NCBI RefSeq assembly: GCF_900105925.1
Contig: NZ_LT629791.1
Location: 2,515,278 to 2,579,277, forward strand
Reading direction: 5' to 3'
DNA: 64,000 nucleotides
Source of the DNA: Jiangella alkaliphila
GTDB lineage: Bacteria > Actinomycetota > Actinomycetes > Jiangellales > Jiangellaceae
Position 1 is the first letter of the stretch; each line of letters starts with the position of its first letter. Of the stretch, positions 51,492-62,219 are shown in pieces. The position numbers and the translations under genes were made by a program. Below the pieces are notes generated by a model that saw only the letters and a list, made by a program, of their open reading frames with translations, did not search any database and was not told where the DNA came from.

Positions 51492-52310
51492 ATGAACGAG
51501 CGAGCGATCCTGGTCCTGGGTGGCACCGGCACCGTGGGGCGGCGGCTGGTCGCCCGGCTGCGCGACGCCGGCGCGCCGGTGCGGGCGGCGTCACGCCACG
51601 GCGACGTGCGCTTCGACTGGTCCGCGCCGCCGACGTGGGAGCCGGCGCTGGCCGGTGCCGATCGGCTGTTCCTCATGGCGCCCGACGGCATCGCGGTCGA
51701 GCCCGCGTTCGTCGAGCTGGCGGTGGAGTCCGGCGTGCGCCGCGTCGTGCTGCTGTCCAGCCGTGGCATCGAGGCCATGGGCGACGAGCGGTTGCTCGCC
51801 GCCGAGGCGACGGTGCGCGGGTCCGGTGCCGACTGGACCATCCTGCGCGCCGACTGGTTCGACCAGAACTTCGACGAGGGCTTCTTCCAGCGGGCTGTCA
51901 TGGCCGGTGAGCTGGCGCTGCCGCTCGGCGACCTCCGCCAGGCCTTCGTCGACGCGGGCGACATCGCCGCCGCGGCCGCCGCGGTGCTCACCTCGGAGGG
52001 TCACGGTGGCCGGCGCTACGACGTCACCGGCCCGCGGCCGCTGTCGTTCGCCGCGGCCGTCGAGATCATCGCGCGGGTGGCCGGGCGGCCGGTGCGATAC
52101 CTGGGCACCGTCGACGACTACCTCGCGCAGCAGCAGGCGATCGGCGTGCCACCCGAAGCGGCCGAGGGCGCCGCGGCCGCGTTCACCGCCCTCGCCGAGA
52201 CCGGCGACGCCGAACCCAGCGACGACGTGCGCCGCCTCACCGGCCGCCTGCCGCTGTCGTTCGAGACGTACGCCGCCGGTGCGGCCGCCGCCGGCGCGTG
52301 GAGCGACTGA
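51492..52310 (+). CDS. NmrA-like NAD(P)-binding protein
   Basis: A 272-residue atypical short-chain reductase. The nucleotide loop GGTGTVGRRL is at about 10-19; VVLLSSRGIEAMG and the WTILRADWFDQNFDEGF segment mark the NmrA/NAD(P)H-quinone-reductase-like group, which lacks the catalytic YxxxK. It may be a redox sensor or a reductase. The ATG at 51492 fits the conserved beginning. It is convergent with the peptide-permease operon. Confidence 0.88.
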   Translation: MNERAILVLGGTGTVGRRLVARLRDAGAPVRAASRHGDVRFDWSAPPTWEPALAGADRLFLMAPDGIAVEPAFVELAVESGVRRVVLLSSRGIEAMGDERLLAAEATVRGSGADWTILRADWFDQNFDEGFFQRAVMAGELALPLGDLRQAFVDAGDIAAAAAAVLTSEGHGGRRYDVTGPRPLSFAAAVEIIARVAGRPVRYLGTVDDYLAQQQAIGVPPEAAEGAAAAFTALAETGDAEPSDDVRRLTGRLPLSFETYAAGAAAAGAWSD

Positions 52311-52359
52311 GCCATGCCCGCGCCGCGGCTGCGCGAGACCCGAGCGTCGTCCGCCCGGC

Positions 52360-53301
52360 TCAGCGCAGCCGCGGGTCCAGGGCGTCGCGGATGAGGTCGC
52401 CGAGCACGATGAAGCTGAGCACCGTCAAGCTCAGGAACAGCGACGGGAAGATCAGCAGGTGCGGGGCGGCCGCGAAGTCCGTCGACGCGTTCGACAGCTG
52501 CAGCCCCCACGAGATCGCGGGCGCCTGCAGGCCGACGCCGAGGAAGGTGAGGGTGGACTCGACGACGATGACCGTGCCGATGTCGAGCGTCACCATGACC
52601 ATGATCGGCGTGATCGCGTTCGGCAGCACGTGCCGGCGCAGCAGCCACACCTTGCTGCCGCCCAGCCCGACCGACGCGCGCACGTAATCCATGTCGCGCA
52701 CCTGGATGACGCTCGAGCGCATCACCCGGGTCATCGACGGCCAGCGGAACATGGCCAGCACCAACGCGACCACCAGGATGCTGCGCGCCTCGAACGCCGT
52801 CAGCACGACCAGCGCGCCGAGCAGGAACGGGAACCCGAAGAACACGTCCGCGAACCGCGACACGACGGCGTCCACGACCCGGCCGAAGAACCCGGCCAGG
52901 CTGCCCAGCACCAGCGCGAGCACCAGCGTCAACGCTGTCACCAGCACGCCGACGCTGATCGAGGCCCTGGCGCCGTGCACGACGTTCGCGTAGACGTCGC
53001 AGCCCTGCTTGTCGAAGCCGAACGGGTGGCCGGACGCCGGGCCCTCGATGCTGCGCGACAGGTCGCACACGCGCGGGTCGCCGTTGCCGAACCAGCCGGC
53101 GAACAGCTGCGGCGCGATCGCCATCACCATGAGCAGGATCACCAGCAGCGACGCGATGATGAACAGCGGGCGCCGGCGCAGCTCCCGCCAGGCGTCGCCG
53201 ACCAGCGTCGACGAACTGCCCGAACCACCGGCGGCCGGCGCGTCGGCACCGCCGGGCGAGGCCGGCTCGGCGGTCGTGATGGCGGACGTGGGGTCACTCA
53301 T
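52360..53301 (-). CDS. Peptide ABC importer permease, DppC-like
   Basis: A 313-residue permease with a cytoplasmic N-terminus (about 1-45), six membrane segments and the EAA-like loop RASVGLGGSKVWLLRRHVLPNAI that binds the ATPase. The OppC_N motif LFIIASLLVILLMVMAIAPQLF is present. Its start overlaps the stop of the DppB gene by eight bases (ATGAGTGA). No ATP-binding genes follow, so the ATPases must be encoded elsewhere. Confidence 0.92.
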   Translation of the reverse strand: MSDPTSAITTAEPASPGGADAPAAGGSGSSSTLVGDAWRELRRRPLFIIASLLVILLMVMAIAPQLFAGWFGNGDPRVCDLSRSIEGPASGHPFGFDKQGCDVYANVVHGARASISVGVLVTALTLVLALVLGSLAGFFGRVVDAVVSRFADVFFGFPFLLGALVVLTAFEARSILVVALVLAMFRWPSMTRVMRSSVIQVRDMDYVRASVGLGGSKVWLLRRHVLPNAITPIMVMVTLDIGTVIVVESTLTFLGVGLQAPAISWGLQLSNASTDFAAAPHLLIFPSLFLSLTVLSFIVLGDLIRDALDPRLR

Positions 53302-54220
53302 GACGGATCCTCGGGTCGAGCACGCCGTAGAGCAGGTCCACGACGAGGTTGGCCAGGAGGAAGATCACGACCAGGACGGTGGCGACGCCGACGACGACCG
53401 GTCCCTGCTGCGACGCGATGGACGAGAACAGCAGCTGGCCGACGCCCGGCAGGTTGAACACGCCCTCGATGATCACCGTGCCGCCGAGCAGGTAGCCCAG
53501 GTCGATGCCTAGGAACGTCACGGCCGGGATCAGCGAGTTCCGCAGCACGTGCCGCACCACGACCCGGCGCCGGCTCAGGCCCTTCGCCACCGCCGTCTTG
53601 ACGTAGTCGGCGCGCAGGTTCTCCAGCATGCTGGCGCGCACCAGCCGGGCCACCGAGGCCAGGCCGAAGATCGCCAGGATGATCGACGGCAGCAGGTAGC
53701 TCACCGGCCAGCCGTCGTCGATGCCGGACACCGGCACGATGCCGAGCCTGACGCCGAACACGATCTGCGCGGTGTACGCGAGCACGAACACCGGGACCGA
53801 GATGACGGCGACGGTGAAGAACAGCACCGTGTGGTCCAGCCAGGTGCCCTTGCGCAGCGCCGTCAGCACGCCCAGCCCGACGCCCACGACCACCTGGATC
53901 ACCCACGCCGTCAGCGCGAGCTTGATCGTGACCGGCCAGCGCTGCCCCATGAGGTCGGCCACCGGGCGCCCGTTGAAGTCGGTGCCGAGGTCGCCGGTGA
54001 ACAGGTTCCCGAGGTACTTCAGGTACTGCAGCAGCACCGGGTCGTCGAGGTTGAACTGGGCCCGCAGCGCGTTGACGACGCTGTCCGGCAGCTGCCGGTC
54101 GCCGCCCAGAGCGCGGATCGGGTCGCCTGGCAGCGCGTAGACCGCGAGGTAGATGAGCAGGGTGACGCCGAAGAACACCAGCACCAGCTGCAGCAGGCGC
54201 GCGACGACGTACTTGCCCAT
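53294..54220 (-). CDS. Peptide ABC importer permease, DppB-like
   Basis: A 308-residue permease. The start MGKYVVARLLQLVLVFFGVTLLIYLAV and the EAA-like loop VKTAVAKGLSRRRVVVRHVLRNSLIPAVT are typical of DppB/OppB. Six membrane segments. It heads the permease pair after the M14 peptidase gene, 11 bases away. Confidence 0.92.
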   Translation of the reverse strand: MGKYVVARLLQLVLVFFGVTLLIYLAVYALPGDPIRALGGDRQLPDSVVNALRAQFNLDDPVLLQYLKYLGNLFTGDLGTDFNGRPVADLMGQRWPVTIKLALTAWVIQVVVGVGLGVLTALRKGTWLDHTVLFFTVAVISVPVFVLAYTAQIVFGVRLGIVPVSGIDDGWPVSYLLPSIILAIFGLASVARLVRASMLENLRADYVKTAVAKGLSRRRVVVRHVLRNSLIPAVTFLGIDLGYLLGGTVIIEGVFNLPGVGQLLFSSIASQQGPVVVGVATVLVVIFLLANLVVDLLYGVLDPRIRHE

Positions 54221-54231
54221 GCCTGACGACC

Positions 54232-55602
54232 TCAGCCGCGCCGCGCCGCGTGGGCCGCGGTGACGATGATGGCGGCGTACTGCACGGCCGCCAGCTTGCC
54301 GTACGGGATGGCCTGCGCGGGGGTCACTTCGGTGGCTTCGGCGGCCCAGGTCTCGTAGAGCGCGTCCATGGCGGCCCGCTGCTCGCGGATGACCGGCGTG
54401 CCGTTGCCGATCGCCAGCTCGCCGTCCAGCGCCCGCAGCAGGGTCCCGCCCCAGCGCAGCCGGAACATGTGCACCATGTCGAGGCAGCCGAACCGCTCCG
54501 ACACCGTCGCCGGCCGCTGCGAGTCGGGGTGGCCGGCCCGGTGGTCGCTCTGCAGCGCCGCCTTGGCCAGCATCGGGACGAACGCCTCGGACGAGCGCAG
54601 GAACGGCGACTGCGCGGTGAGGTCGGGGCGGGCCGCGGCGAGGATGCGGTCCAGCCGGACGTGGATGTCGCGCAGCCCCTCGGCCTGCTCCCGCAGCACG
54701 TCCGCGTACGTCCGGGTGAGCAGGGTGTCGTCGTCGGCGTCGGGGTGGGTCCAGTACGGCATCTCGGTGACCAGCGTCAGCGTGCCGTACTTGGCGGCGT
54801 ACGCGGCGCTGGAGTCGCCCGCCTGCCGCTCCGTCGGGTCCAGGCCGGCCGCCTCGACGAAGTCGTACTGGTCCTCGGTGCGGATCATCCCGAAGATCGC
54901 CGGCGCGTATCGCTCGACGTACGGCGCCTCCGGCTCGCCGGTGTCCAGCGGCAGCCCGACGCCCGCGGCGATGTCGTGCAGCAGCGGGTAGAGCTCGGGC
55001 TCCGGGCGGGACAGGTAGTAGTAGACGCCGCCGTACTCGCCGTTGTGCAGCGAGCACATGAACGCCGGCTTGGTGTCGTCGATCAGCCGCATCAGCGCGA
55101 CCGTCTCCGGCAGCATCCGGTCGAAGTAGCCCCGCTTGTACTCGAACGGGAACGTCCACTCGACCTGCTCGTCCGGGGCCGGACGGTAGAAGCGCCGGCC
55201 GTACGCCGCCCTCGTCAGCGGGCCGCGGAACCAGCCCTCGTTGAGCCGCATGCCGTCGGGGTCGATGCACGGGACGACGTGCCAGGTGTAGCCCATGCGG
55301 TCCAGCAGCTCGCGGTCGGACGTCAGCCGCTCGATCAGGTGCAGCGCGGTGATGTTGCCGATCGGCTCGTTCGGGTGCACGCCGCCGAAGACGACGGCGT
55401 GCCGGTCCGCGGAGCCGATCGTGATCGCCTCGATCGGCTCACCGAGCCGCGACGTGCCCACCCGGCGAACCCGCGTCACGTCCGGGTGGGCCGCGTGCGT
55501 GCGCTCCAGCGCGGCGGCCAACTCGTCGACCGTGGGGAACGCGTCGGCCTGCGGCTGCACCCGTAGTGCCTCGTCGACCAGGTGGGACGTCGGGATCGTC
55601 AC
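54232..55602 (-). CDS. M14-family zinc carboxypeptidase
   Basis: A 456-residue cytoplasmic-looking peptidase, with no signal peptide. The zinc ligands are H76 and E79 (GGVHPNEP) and a third His in SLHNGEYG (about 190). The catalytic Glu is in LVTEMPYW (about 286). A long C-terminal extension contains RFGCLDMVHMFRLRWGG. It should trim C-terminal residues of imported peptides. It lies between the binding-protein gene and the permease genes, so import and hydrolysis are one operon. Confidence 0.88.
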   Translation of the reverse strand: MTIPTSHLVDEALRVQPQADAFPTVDELAAALERTHAAHPDVTRVRRVGTSRLGEPIEAITIGSADRHAVVFGGVHPNEPIGNITALHLIERLTSDRELLDRMGYTWHVVPCIDPDGMRLNEGWFRGPLTRAAYGRRFYRPAPDEQVEWTFPFEYKRGYFDRMLPETVALMRLIDDTKPAFMCSLHNGEYGGVYYYLSRPEPELYPLLHDIAAGVGLPLDTGEPEAPYVERYAPAIFGMIRTEDQYDFVEAAGLDPTERQAGDSSAAYAAKYGTLTLVTEMPYWTHPDADDDTLLTRTYADVLREQAEGLRDIHVRLDRILAAARPDLTAQSPFLRSSEAFVPMLAKAALQSDHRAGHPDSQRPATVSERFGCLDMVHMFRLRWGGTLLRALDGELAIGNGTPVIREQRAAMDALYETWAAEATEVTPAQAIPYGKLAAVQYAAIIVTAAHAARRG

Positions 55603-55645
55603 TCTCTGCCCTTCTCTGCGTGCTGACGTTCGCGGCGTGCCGCGA

Positions 55646-57259
55646 TCAGTTGACGACGACCTCGTTGAGCTCGATCTGGTCGAAGCCGATGATCACGTTG
55701 GAGACGTTGCTGCTGTGCGCGTAGACGTACTTGGCGTAGAACAGCGGGACGATCGGGAAGTCCTCGATGATCCGCTGCTCGGCCGCCTTGTACAGCTCGG
55801 TGGCCTCGTCCAGCGACGGCGCCGCGTCGGCCTCCGCGATCAGCGCGTCGACCTCGGGGTTGCTGTACTTGCCGGCGCCTTCGCGGGCGTCACCCGTGGT
55901 GCTGAACACCGAGCGCAGCTGGCTCTGCATGCTCGGGTACAGCGAGCCCCAGCCGCCGCGGAACGGGCCGGTGGCCTGCTCGGTGCGCAGGGCGTCGAGG
56001 AACTGGACGAAGCCCGGCTGGCTCTGCGTGACGACCTCCTCGATGCCGAGGTTCTGCCGGATCTGGTTGGCCAGCGCCTCGAACGTCTGGTCGTAGCCGA
56101 CGCCGCCCGGGAACCAGATCTCCATCGGGCCCTCCCAGCCGCCGGCCTCGGCCAGCAACTCCTTGGCCCGGTCGGGGTCGAACTCGCAGAACTCGCCGCA
56201 CATGCCCTCGGTGCCGCCGCCCGGCGCGGACGGGCCGTGATACGACGTGGCCGGCGTGTACAGGCCGCCGAAGATCGCCTCGTTCACGGCGTCCCGGTCG
56301 ATCGCCATCGAGACCGCCTGCCGCAGCCGCGGGTCCTGGAAGCGCGGGTCCCACAGCGGGAAGCCCAGCCAGTCCAGCCGGATCGCATTGAACGCGACGA
56401 AGCTGTCCGGGAAGTCGGTGGTGACCTGCTTGTACTTCTCCTGCGGCACCGACACGATGTCGACCGCGCCGCCGATGGCGTCGGTGTACGCCGTGGTGGT
56501 GTCGCTGTAGATGCGGAACGTGATGCCGTCGGCGTTCGGCTGCGGGCCCTGGTAGTCCTCGTACCGCGTCACCGACAGCTGGACGTCGTGCTCCCACGTG
56601 CCGTCCATCATGTACGGCCCGTTGCCGATCGGCGCCTCGTTGAACGCGTCGAAGTCCTCGAACGCGACGGCGGGCAGCGGGTAGAAGCCCGGCTGGCCGA
56701 GCTTGTAGGGGAACTGGCTGTCGGCCGCGACCAGCGTGACCCGCAGCGTGTTCTCGTCGACCACCTCGACGCCGGACAGCGTGTCGGTGGCCGGCTCGCC
56801 CTGGGCCGGGTTCAGTTCGGCCCAGCCGACGATGCCGGACAGCTGGGCGTTGTTGGACCAGGCGTTCGGCCCGTAGGCGGTCGCGTTCCACGCGTCGGCG
56901 TAGCTCTGCGCCGTCACCGGCGTGCCGTCGTGGAACGTCCAGCCCGGCTTGAGCGCGATGGTCCAGACGACGTTGTCGTCACTCTCGATCGACTCCGCGT
57001 GCAGCATCTGCGGCTCGCTCTGGTCGCCGAACTTGATCAGGCCGGAGAAGAGCGCGTGCATCTCGTCGAACGCGCCCTGGGCTCGGCCCGGGATGAGGAA
57101 GTCGGGTTCGTCGATGCCGACGGAGAACGTGCCGCCGGTGCTCTCGCCGCCGTCGCCGCCCGTGCTGGAGCTGTCGTCGTCGGAGCCGCCGCCACATGCG
57201 GTGACGGTGAAGAGAGCAGCACCGACAGCGAGTGCTGCGAGCCGTTGCCACGTGCGCAT
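55646..57259 (-). CDS. Peptide-binding lipoprotein of an ABC importer (SBP family 5)
   Basis: A 537-residue extracytoplasmic solute-binding protein. The lipobox FTVTAC gives the lipid-attached Cys near residue 23, followed by a Ser/Gly/Asp linker. The SBP_bac_5 domain has VVWTIALKPGWTFHDGTPVTAQSYADAWN and RLRQAVSMAIDRDAVNE. It captures oligopeptides for the permease pair. GAGAGG precedes ATG 57259. It is divergent from a GbsR-type regulator with ACTT/AAGT motifs between. Confidence 0.93.
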   Translation of the reverse strand: MRTWQRLAALAVGAALFTVTACGGGSDDDSSSTGGDGGESTGGTFSVGIDEPDFLIPGRAQGAFDEMHALFSGLIKFGDQSEPQMLHAESIESDDNVVWTIALKPGWTFHDGTPVTAQSYADAWNATAYGPNAWSNNAQLSGIVGWAELNPAQGEPATDTLSGVEVVDENTLRVTLVAADSQFPYKLGQPGFYPLPAVAFEDFDAFNEAPIGNGPYMMDGTWEHDVQLSVTRYEDYQGPQPNADGITFRIYSDTTTAYTDAIGGAVDIVSVPQEKYKQVTTDFPDSFVAFNAIRLDWLGFPLWDPRFQDPRLRQAVSMAIDRDAVNEAIFGGLYTPATSYHGPSAPGGGTEGMCGEFCEFDPDRAKELLAEAGGWEGPMEIWFPGGVGYDQTFEALANQIRQNLGIEEVVTQSQPGFVQFLDALRTEQATGPFRGGWGSLYPSMQSQLRSVFSTTGDAREGAGKYSNPEVDALIAEADAAPSLDEATELYKAAEQRIIEDFPIVPLFYAKYVYAHSSNVSNVIIGFDQIELNEVVVN

Positions 57260-57302
57260 GGTCACCTCTCGGGGTGGGCCGCGGGCAGTGTGGGTGCCCG
57301 TT

Positions 57303-57377
57303 CACTTGAAGTGTGGGTGAATCTAGTGACACGCTGAACTTTCAAGCAAGAGATATTCTGATCGAACTTTCAGAAGT
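57303..57377. promoter_or_regulatory. Repeated ACTT/AAGT motifs between the importer operon and its regulator
   Basis: CACTTGAAGTG (57303-57313), GAACTTTCAAG (57336-57346) and GAACTTTCAGAAGT (57364-57377) share ACTT-AAGT half-sites; the last two form a direct repeat 28 bases apart. They lie in an AT-rich island ahead of the lipoprotein gene, so they are likely operator sites for the divergent regulator. Confidence 0.55.
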
Positions 57378-57499
57378 TACTGAGACTTAATCGTTGGTGT
57401 CGAGGGCGGAACATGCCCGGAACGCCACAGACGCCACCGGCGCCGCGTACTGGCGGACCTCGGTGGTCATGGCCCACCATGTGGGCCAAAGGAGGTTTC

Positions 57500-57994
57500 A
57501 TGGCGGACGACCGGGCCAAGCTCGAGTTCTTCGTCGAGGAGCTCGGGCTGCTCTTCGAAGAGATGGGGCAAGGCCGGATGAACGGCCGGGTGCTGGGATA
57601 CCTCATGCTCAGCACGACTCCGCAGGTCTCCACTGCCGAGCTCATGCGTGAGCTGAACGCCAGCGCAGGCTCCATCTCGACGGCGACCCGGGCGCTTGCG
57701 GAGCCTGGCTTCATCCGCCGGGTGTCGGTGCCAGGCTCGCGTGGCCACTTCTACCGCGCGGACGAGGATGTCTGGGGCGCCTTCCTCGCAACGGAACACC
57801 GGTGGTTCGCCACCCGCCGCCGCCTGGCGACGTCGGTGCTCGCCGCGCTGGAGTCCCCGGACGACGTGGTCCGGACGCGGATGGAGAATATGTACGCCTA
57901 CTTCGAGTGGCTTGAGACCTACCACCAGAAGATGTCCGCCGATTGGGAGGCGTATAAGCGCCAGCGCGACGCCGAACGCGACAGCGCCCGCTGA
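57500..57994 (+). CDS. GbsR/MarR-type transcriptional regulator
   Basis: A 164-residue regulator of the GbsR-like class. It begins LEFFVEELGLLFEEMGQGRMNGRVLGYLML and has the winged helix VSTAELMRELNASAGSISTATRALAEPGFIRRVS. AAAGGAGG lies eight bases before ATG 57500. It faces the peptide-importer operon and probably controls it in response to a small ligand. Confidence 0.9.
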   Translation: MADDRAKLEFFVEELGLLFEEMGQGRMNGRVLGYLMLSTTPQVSTAELMRELNASAGSISTATRALAEPGFIRRVSVPGSRGHFYRADEDVWGAFLATEHRWFATRRRLATSVLAALESPDDVVRTRMENMYAYFEWLETYHQKMSADWEAYKRQRDAERDSAR

Positions 57995-58253
57995 CCCGAC
58001 CGTGCAGGACGCGCACCGGCGAAACACATCGTTCACGGGCCGTTCAGGCGTGTCCTATCGCCGGCATCATGCTTGGCAGTAATCTTGGTAGTGGCGGACG
58101 GTGGGTAGCCGGCCGCTCGGGAGGCCCGTCCTACGTGCTGACACATGGCGCGAACGGAGGGCCGGCACCCGGCCCAGTGGGCTCGGTCCCGGCACTCCGC
58201 GCGACACAGACGCCTGATTCGTCAGGGTGCACTCAGGCGTGAGGGAGACGGAC

Positions 58254-59594
58254 GTGGCCGCTTCCAAGACTCAGACCCGTCGTCGCACCATCCGGCAGGA
58301 GCCGGCTCGCCGCACATACGTCCTCGATACGAGCGTGCTGCTGGCCGACCCGTACGCGATCCTCCGCTTCGCGGAGCACGAGGTCGTCCTGCCGATCGTG
58401 GTGATCACCGAACTCGAGGCCAAGCGCCACCATCCAGAGCTGGGGTACTTCGCGCGGGCGGCACTGCGGCTGCTCGACGAGCTCCGGGTGGAGCACGGCC
58501 GCCTCGACGATCCCATACCAGTGGGTGACGACGACGGCACGGTCCGGGTGGAGCTGAACCACACCGATCCCGAAGTGCTGCCGGCCGGTTTCCGGCTTGG
58601 CGACAACGACTCCCGCATCCTGGCGGTGGCCCGCAACCTGGCCGCCGAGGGGAACGACGTCACGCTGGTGTCGAAGGACCTGCCGATGCGGGTCAAGGCG
58701 TCCTCGGTCGGCCTGCACGCCGAGGAGTACCGCGCCGAGACCGTCGTCGAGTCGGGCTGGACGGGCATGGCGGAGCTGGAGGTGCCCGGCAGCCTGCTGG
58801 ACGAGTTGTACGAGAACGGGTCGGCCGACTTCGAGCAGGCGCGCGATCTGCCCTGCCACACCGGCCTGGTGCTGCACAGCGAGCGCGGCAGCGGTCTGGG
58901 CCGCATGACGGCGGACAAGCGGATCCGGCTGGTGCGTGGCGATCGTGAGGCGTTCGGGCTGCACGGCCGGTCCGCCGAGCAGCGCATCGCGCTGGACCTG
59001 CTGCTCGACGAGGAGGTCGGCATCGTCTCGCTGGGCGGGCGGGCCGGCACCGGCAAGTCGGCGCTGGCGCTGTGCGCCGGGCTCGAGGCGGTCATGGAGC
59101 GCCGGCTGCACAAGAAGGTGGTCGTGTTCCGGCCGTTGTACGCGGTCGGCGGGCAGGATCTCGGCTACCTGCCGGGCAGCGAGTCGGAGAAGATGAACCC
59201 CTGGGCTCAGGCGGTCTTCGACACGCTCGGCGCGCTGACCACGCAGGACGTCATCGACGAGGTGGTCGAGCGGGGCATGCTCGAGGTGCTGCCGCTCACC
59301 CACATCCGTGGCCGGTCGCTGCACGACTCCTTCGTGATCGTCGACGAGGCGCAGTCGCTGGAGCGCAACGTGCTGCTGACGGTGCTGTCGCGCATCGGCA
59401 GCAACTCGCGCGTCGTCCTGACGCACGACGTCGGGCAGCGCGACAACCTGCGCGTGGGCCGGCACGACGGCGTCGTCGCGGTGGCCGAGAAGCTCAAGGG
59501 GCACCCGCTGTTCGCGCACGTGACGCTGACCCGGTCGGAGCGCTCGCCGATCGCCGCTCTGGTCACCGAGATGCTGGAGCGGATGCCCGGGTGA
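58254..59594 (+). CDS. phoH2: PIN-PhoH2 fusion protein (RNase/RNA helicase type)
   Basis: A 446-residue protein that joins a PIN RNase to a PhoH ATPase. The PIN domain (about 20-145) has the acidic residues in [29 protein letters not shown] and LVSKDLPMR. The PhoH domain (about 235-445) has Walker [14 protein letters not shown] and Walker B FVIVDEAQ. In mycobacteria PhoH2 unwinds and cleaves RNA and has a small upstream antitoxin (PhoAT). No convincing antitoxin frame is seen here. GTG 58254 with AGGGAG upstream is chosen. Confidence 0.93.
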   Translation: MAASKTQTRRRTIRQEPARRTYVLDTSVLLADPYAILRFAEHEVVLPIVVITELEAKRHHPELGYFARAALRLLDELRVEHGRLDDPIPVGDDDGTVRVELNHTDPEVLPAGFRLGDNDSRILAVARNLAAEGNDVTLVSKDLPMRVKASSVGLHAEEYRAETVVESGWTGMAELEVPGSLLDELYENGSADFEQARDLPCHTGLVLHSERGSGLGRMTADKRIRLVRGDREAFGLHGRSAEQRIALDLLLDEEVGIVSLGGRAGTGKSALALCAGLEAVMERRLHKKVVVFRPLYAVGGQDLGYLPGSESEKMNPWAQAVFDTLGALTTQDVIDEVVERGMLEVLPLTHIRGRSLHDSFVIVDEAQSLERNVLLTVLSRIGSNSRVVLTHDVGQRDNLRVGRHDGVVAVAEKLKGHPLFAHVTLTRSERSPIAALVTEMLERMPG

Positions 59595-59632
59595 GCGAAG
59601 TCTCATTCCGTTGATTCGTCAGCTATTTCCGC

Positions 59633-59676
59633 GACGCCCGTGCTACCGCACCCGCCGGTGCGGTAGCGCGGGCGTC
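59633..59676 (+). terminator. Terminator after phoH2
   Basis: A 20-bp stem with one mismatch (GACGCCCGTGCTACCGCACC and GGTGCGGTAGCGCGGGCGTC) and a four-base loop CGCC lies 38 bases after the stop. Confidence 0.8.
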
Positions 59677-59852
59677 GCCGCTGGTCAGCCGCATGGGACG
59701 GACGGGGCGCGACGGCGTCCGCGTCGGCCGGCGTGCCGGGTCCCTACCTAGCCACCGAGCGTCACGATGGGCCGTGTGACACGCGATGGAGTTGGCAACG
59801 ATCACGTTTCCATTGCAATGTGGTGGGGCCCTACAGGAAGGTTCACCCACTC

Positions 59853-60527
59853 GTGCATCGAAGACGCAGACGTCTGCGCCGAGTCGCCGCAGGACTCGGC
59901 CTCGTCGCATCGATCGCTCTCCTCGCCACCCTCTTCACGGGGTGGCTCGTCGATTCAGCCGGCTCCGGAAGCAGCAGCACCGTGGCGAGCACGCAGCAGG
60001 TGACGCTCCCCGAGGTCGGCGCCAAGGCCCAGGAGCCCGCGCCGCCGTCCCTCGAACGCGACCTCGCGGCCGCGGCCGAGGCACAGGTGCAGGCCGAGGC
60101 AGCGGCCGCTCAGGCTCAGGCGGAGGCCGAAGCCCAGGCGCAGGCTGAGGCCGAGGCGGCCGCCGCCGCGGAGGCCGAACGTCAGGCAGCGGCCGAGGAG
60201 GCCGCCCGGTCGCTGGAGCGGGCCGTCGAGGACCCCCAGTCCGCCGCCCGCACCCTGATGGCCGACTACGGCTGGGGCGACGACCAGTTCCAGTGCCTGG
60301 ACAACCTGTGGACCCGCGAGTCGAACTGGCGGCACACGGCCGAGAACCCGTCGTCCGGCGCGTACGGCATCCCGCAGTCGCTGCCCGCGAACAAGATGGC
60401 CCGGTTCGGCGACGACTACCGCACCAACCCGGTCACCCAGATCGAGTGGGGCCTCTGGTACATCGAGGGCCGCTACGGCGACCCGTGCGGCGCATGGGCG
60501 CACTCGGAGTCCGTCGGCTGGTACTGA
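59853..60527 (+). CDS. Secreted lytic-transglycosylase-like protein
   Basis: A 224-residue cell-wall protein. A basic start HRRRRRLRR and a hydrophobic segment (about 10-32) are followed by an Ala/Glu/Gln-rich coiled coil (about 60-125, AQAEAEAQAQAEAEAAA type). The C-terminal lysozyme-like module (about 130-224) has LMADYGWGDDQFQCLDNLWTRESNW, with the catalytic Glu in RESNW, and GAYGIPQSLPANKM. It is likely to cut peptidoglycan or act at the division site. GTG 59853 is used; AGGAAGG lies 11 bases upstream. An in-frame extension reaches 59733. Confidence 0.85.
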   Translation: MHRRRRRLRRVAAGLGLVASIALLATLFTGWLVDSAGSGSSSTVASTQQVTLPEVGAKAQEPAPPSLERDLAAAAEAQVQAEAAAAQAQAEAEAQAQAEAEAAAAAEAERQAAAEEAARSLERAVEDPQSAARTLMADYGWGDDQFQCLDNLWTRESNWRHTAENPSSGAYGIPQSLPANKMARFGDDYRTNPVTQIEWGLWYIEGRYGDPCGAWAHSESVGWY

Positions 60528-60547
60528 GTCCAGCGCAATACACGCCT

Positions 60548-60580
60548 CGCCCCCGCCACCGAGTTCCGGTGACGGGGGCG
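60548..60580. terminator. Bidirectional terminator between the transglycosylase gene and fumC
   Basis: CGCCCCCGCCACCG and CGGTGACGGGGGCG form a 14-bp stem with one mismatch and a five-base loop, between two convergent genes. Confidence 0.75.
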
Positions 60581-60593
60581 ACGTGCATCTTGG

Positions 60594-61994
<1,401 letters not shown>

Positions 61995-62219
61995 GCTCCC
62001 ATCATCGTCGACCGGCAGCCCTCCCGGCCCGCCGGGGTACTCCCGCCGGCGGCCCAGATCTCAGGGTCCTGTCAGGGGAAATCCGGGTGATCGAGGGCAC
62101 ATTGCCGGGCACTATGTGAAGCAGGCATAATCGGACTATAAAGAATGAGCCTTCGTTTTACGAGGACCGAGGGAGGGACGGGGCGGGCACACCCACTCCG
62201 GACGTCGCCCCGGCACGAC

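Noticed and set aside
58145..58528. PhoAT-like antitoxin frame overlapping phoH2
   Set aside because: It is an out-of-frame shadow with Arg-rich composition running deep into phoH2.
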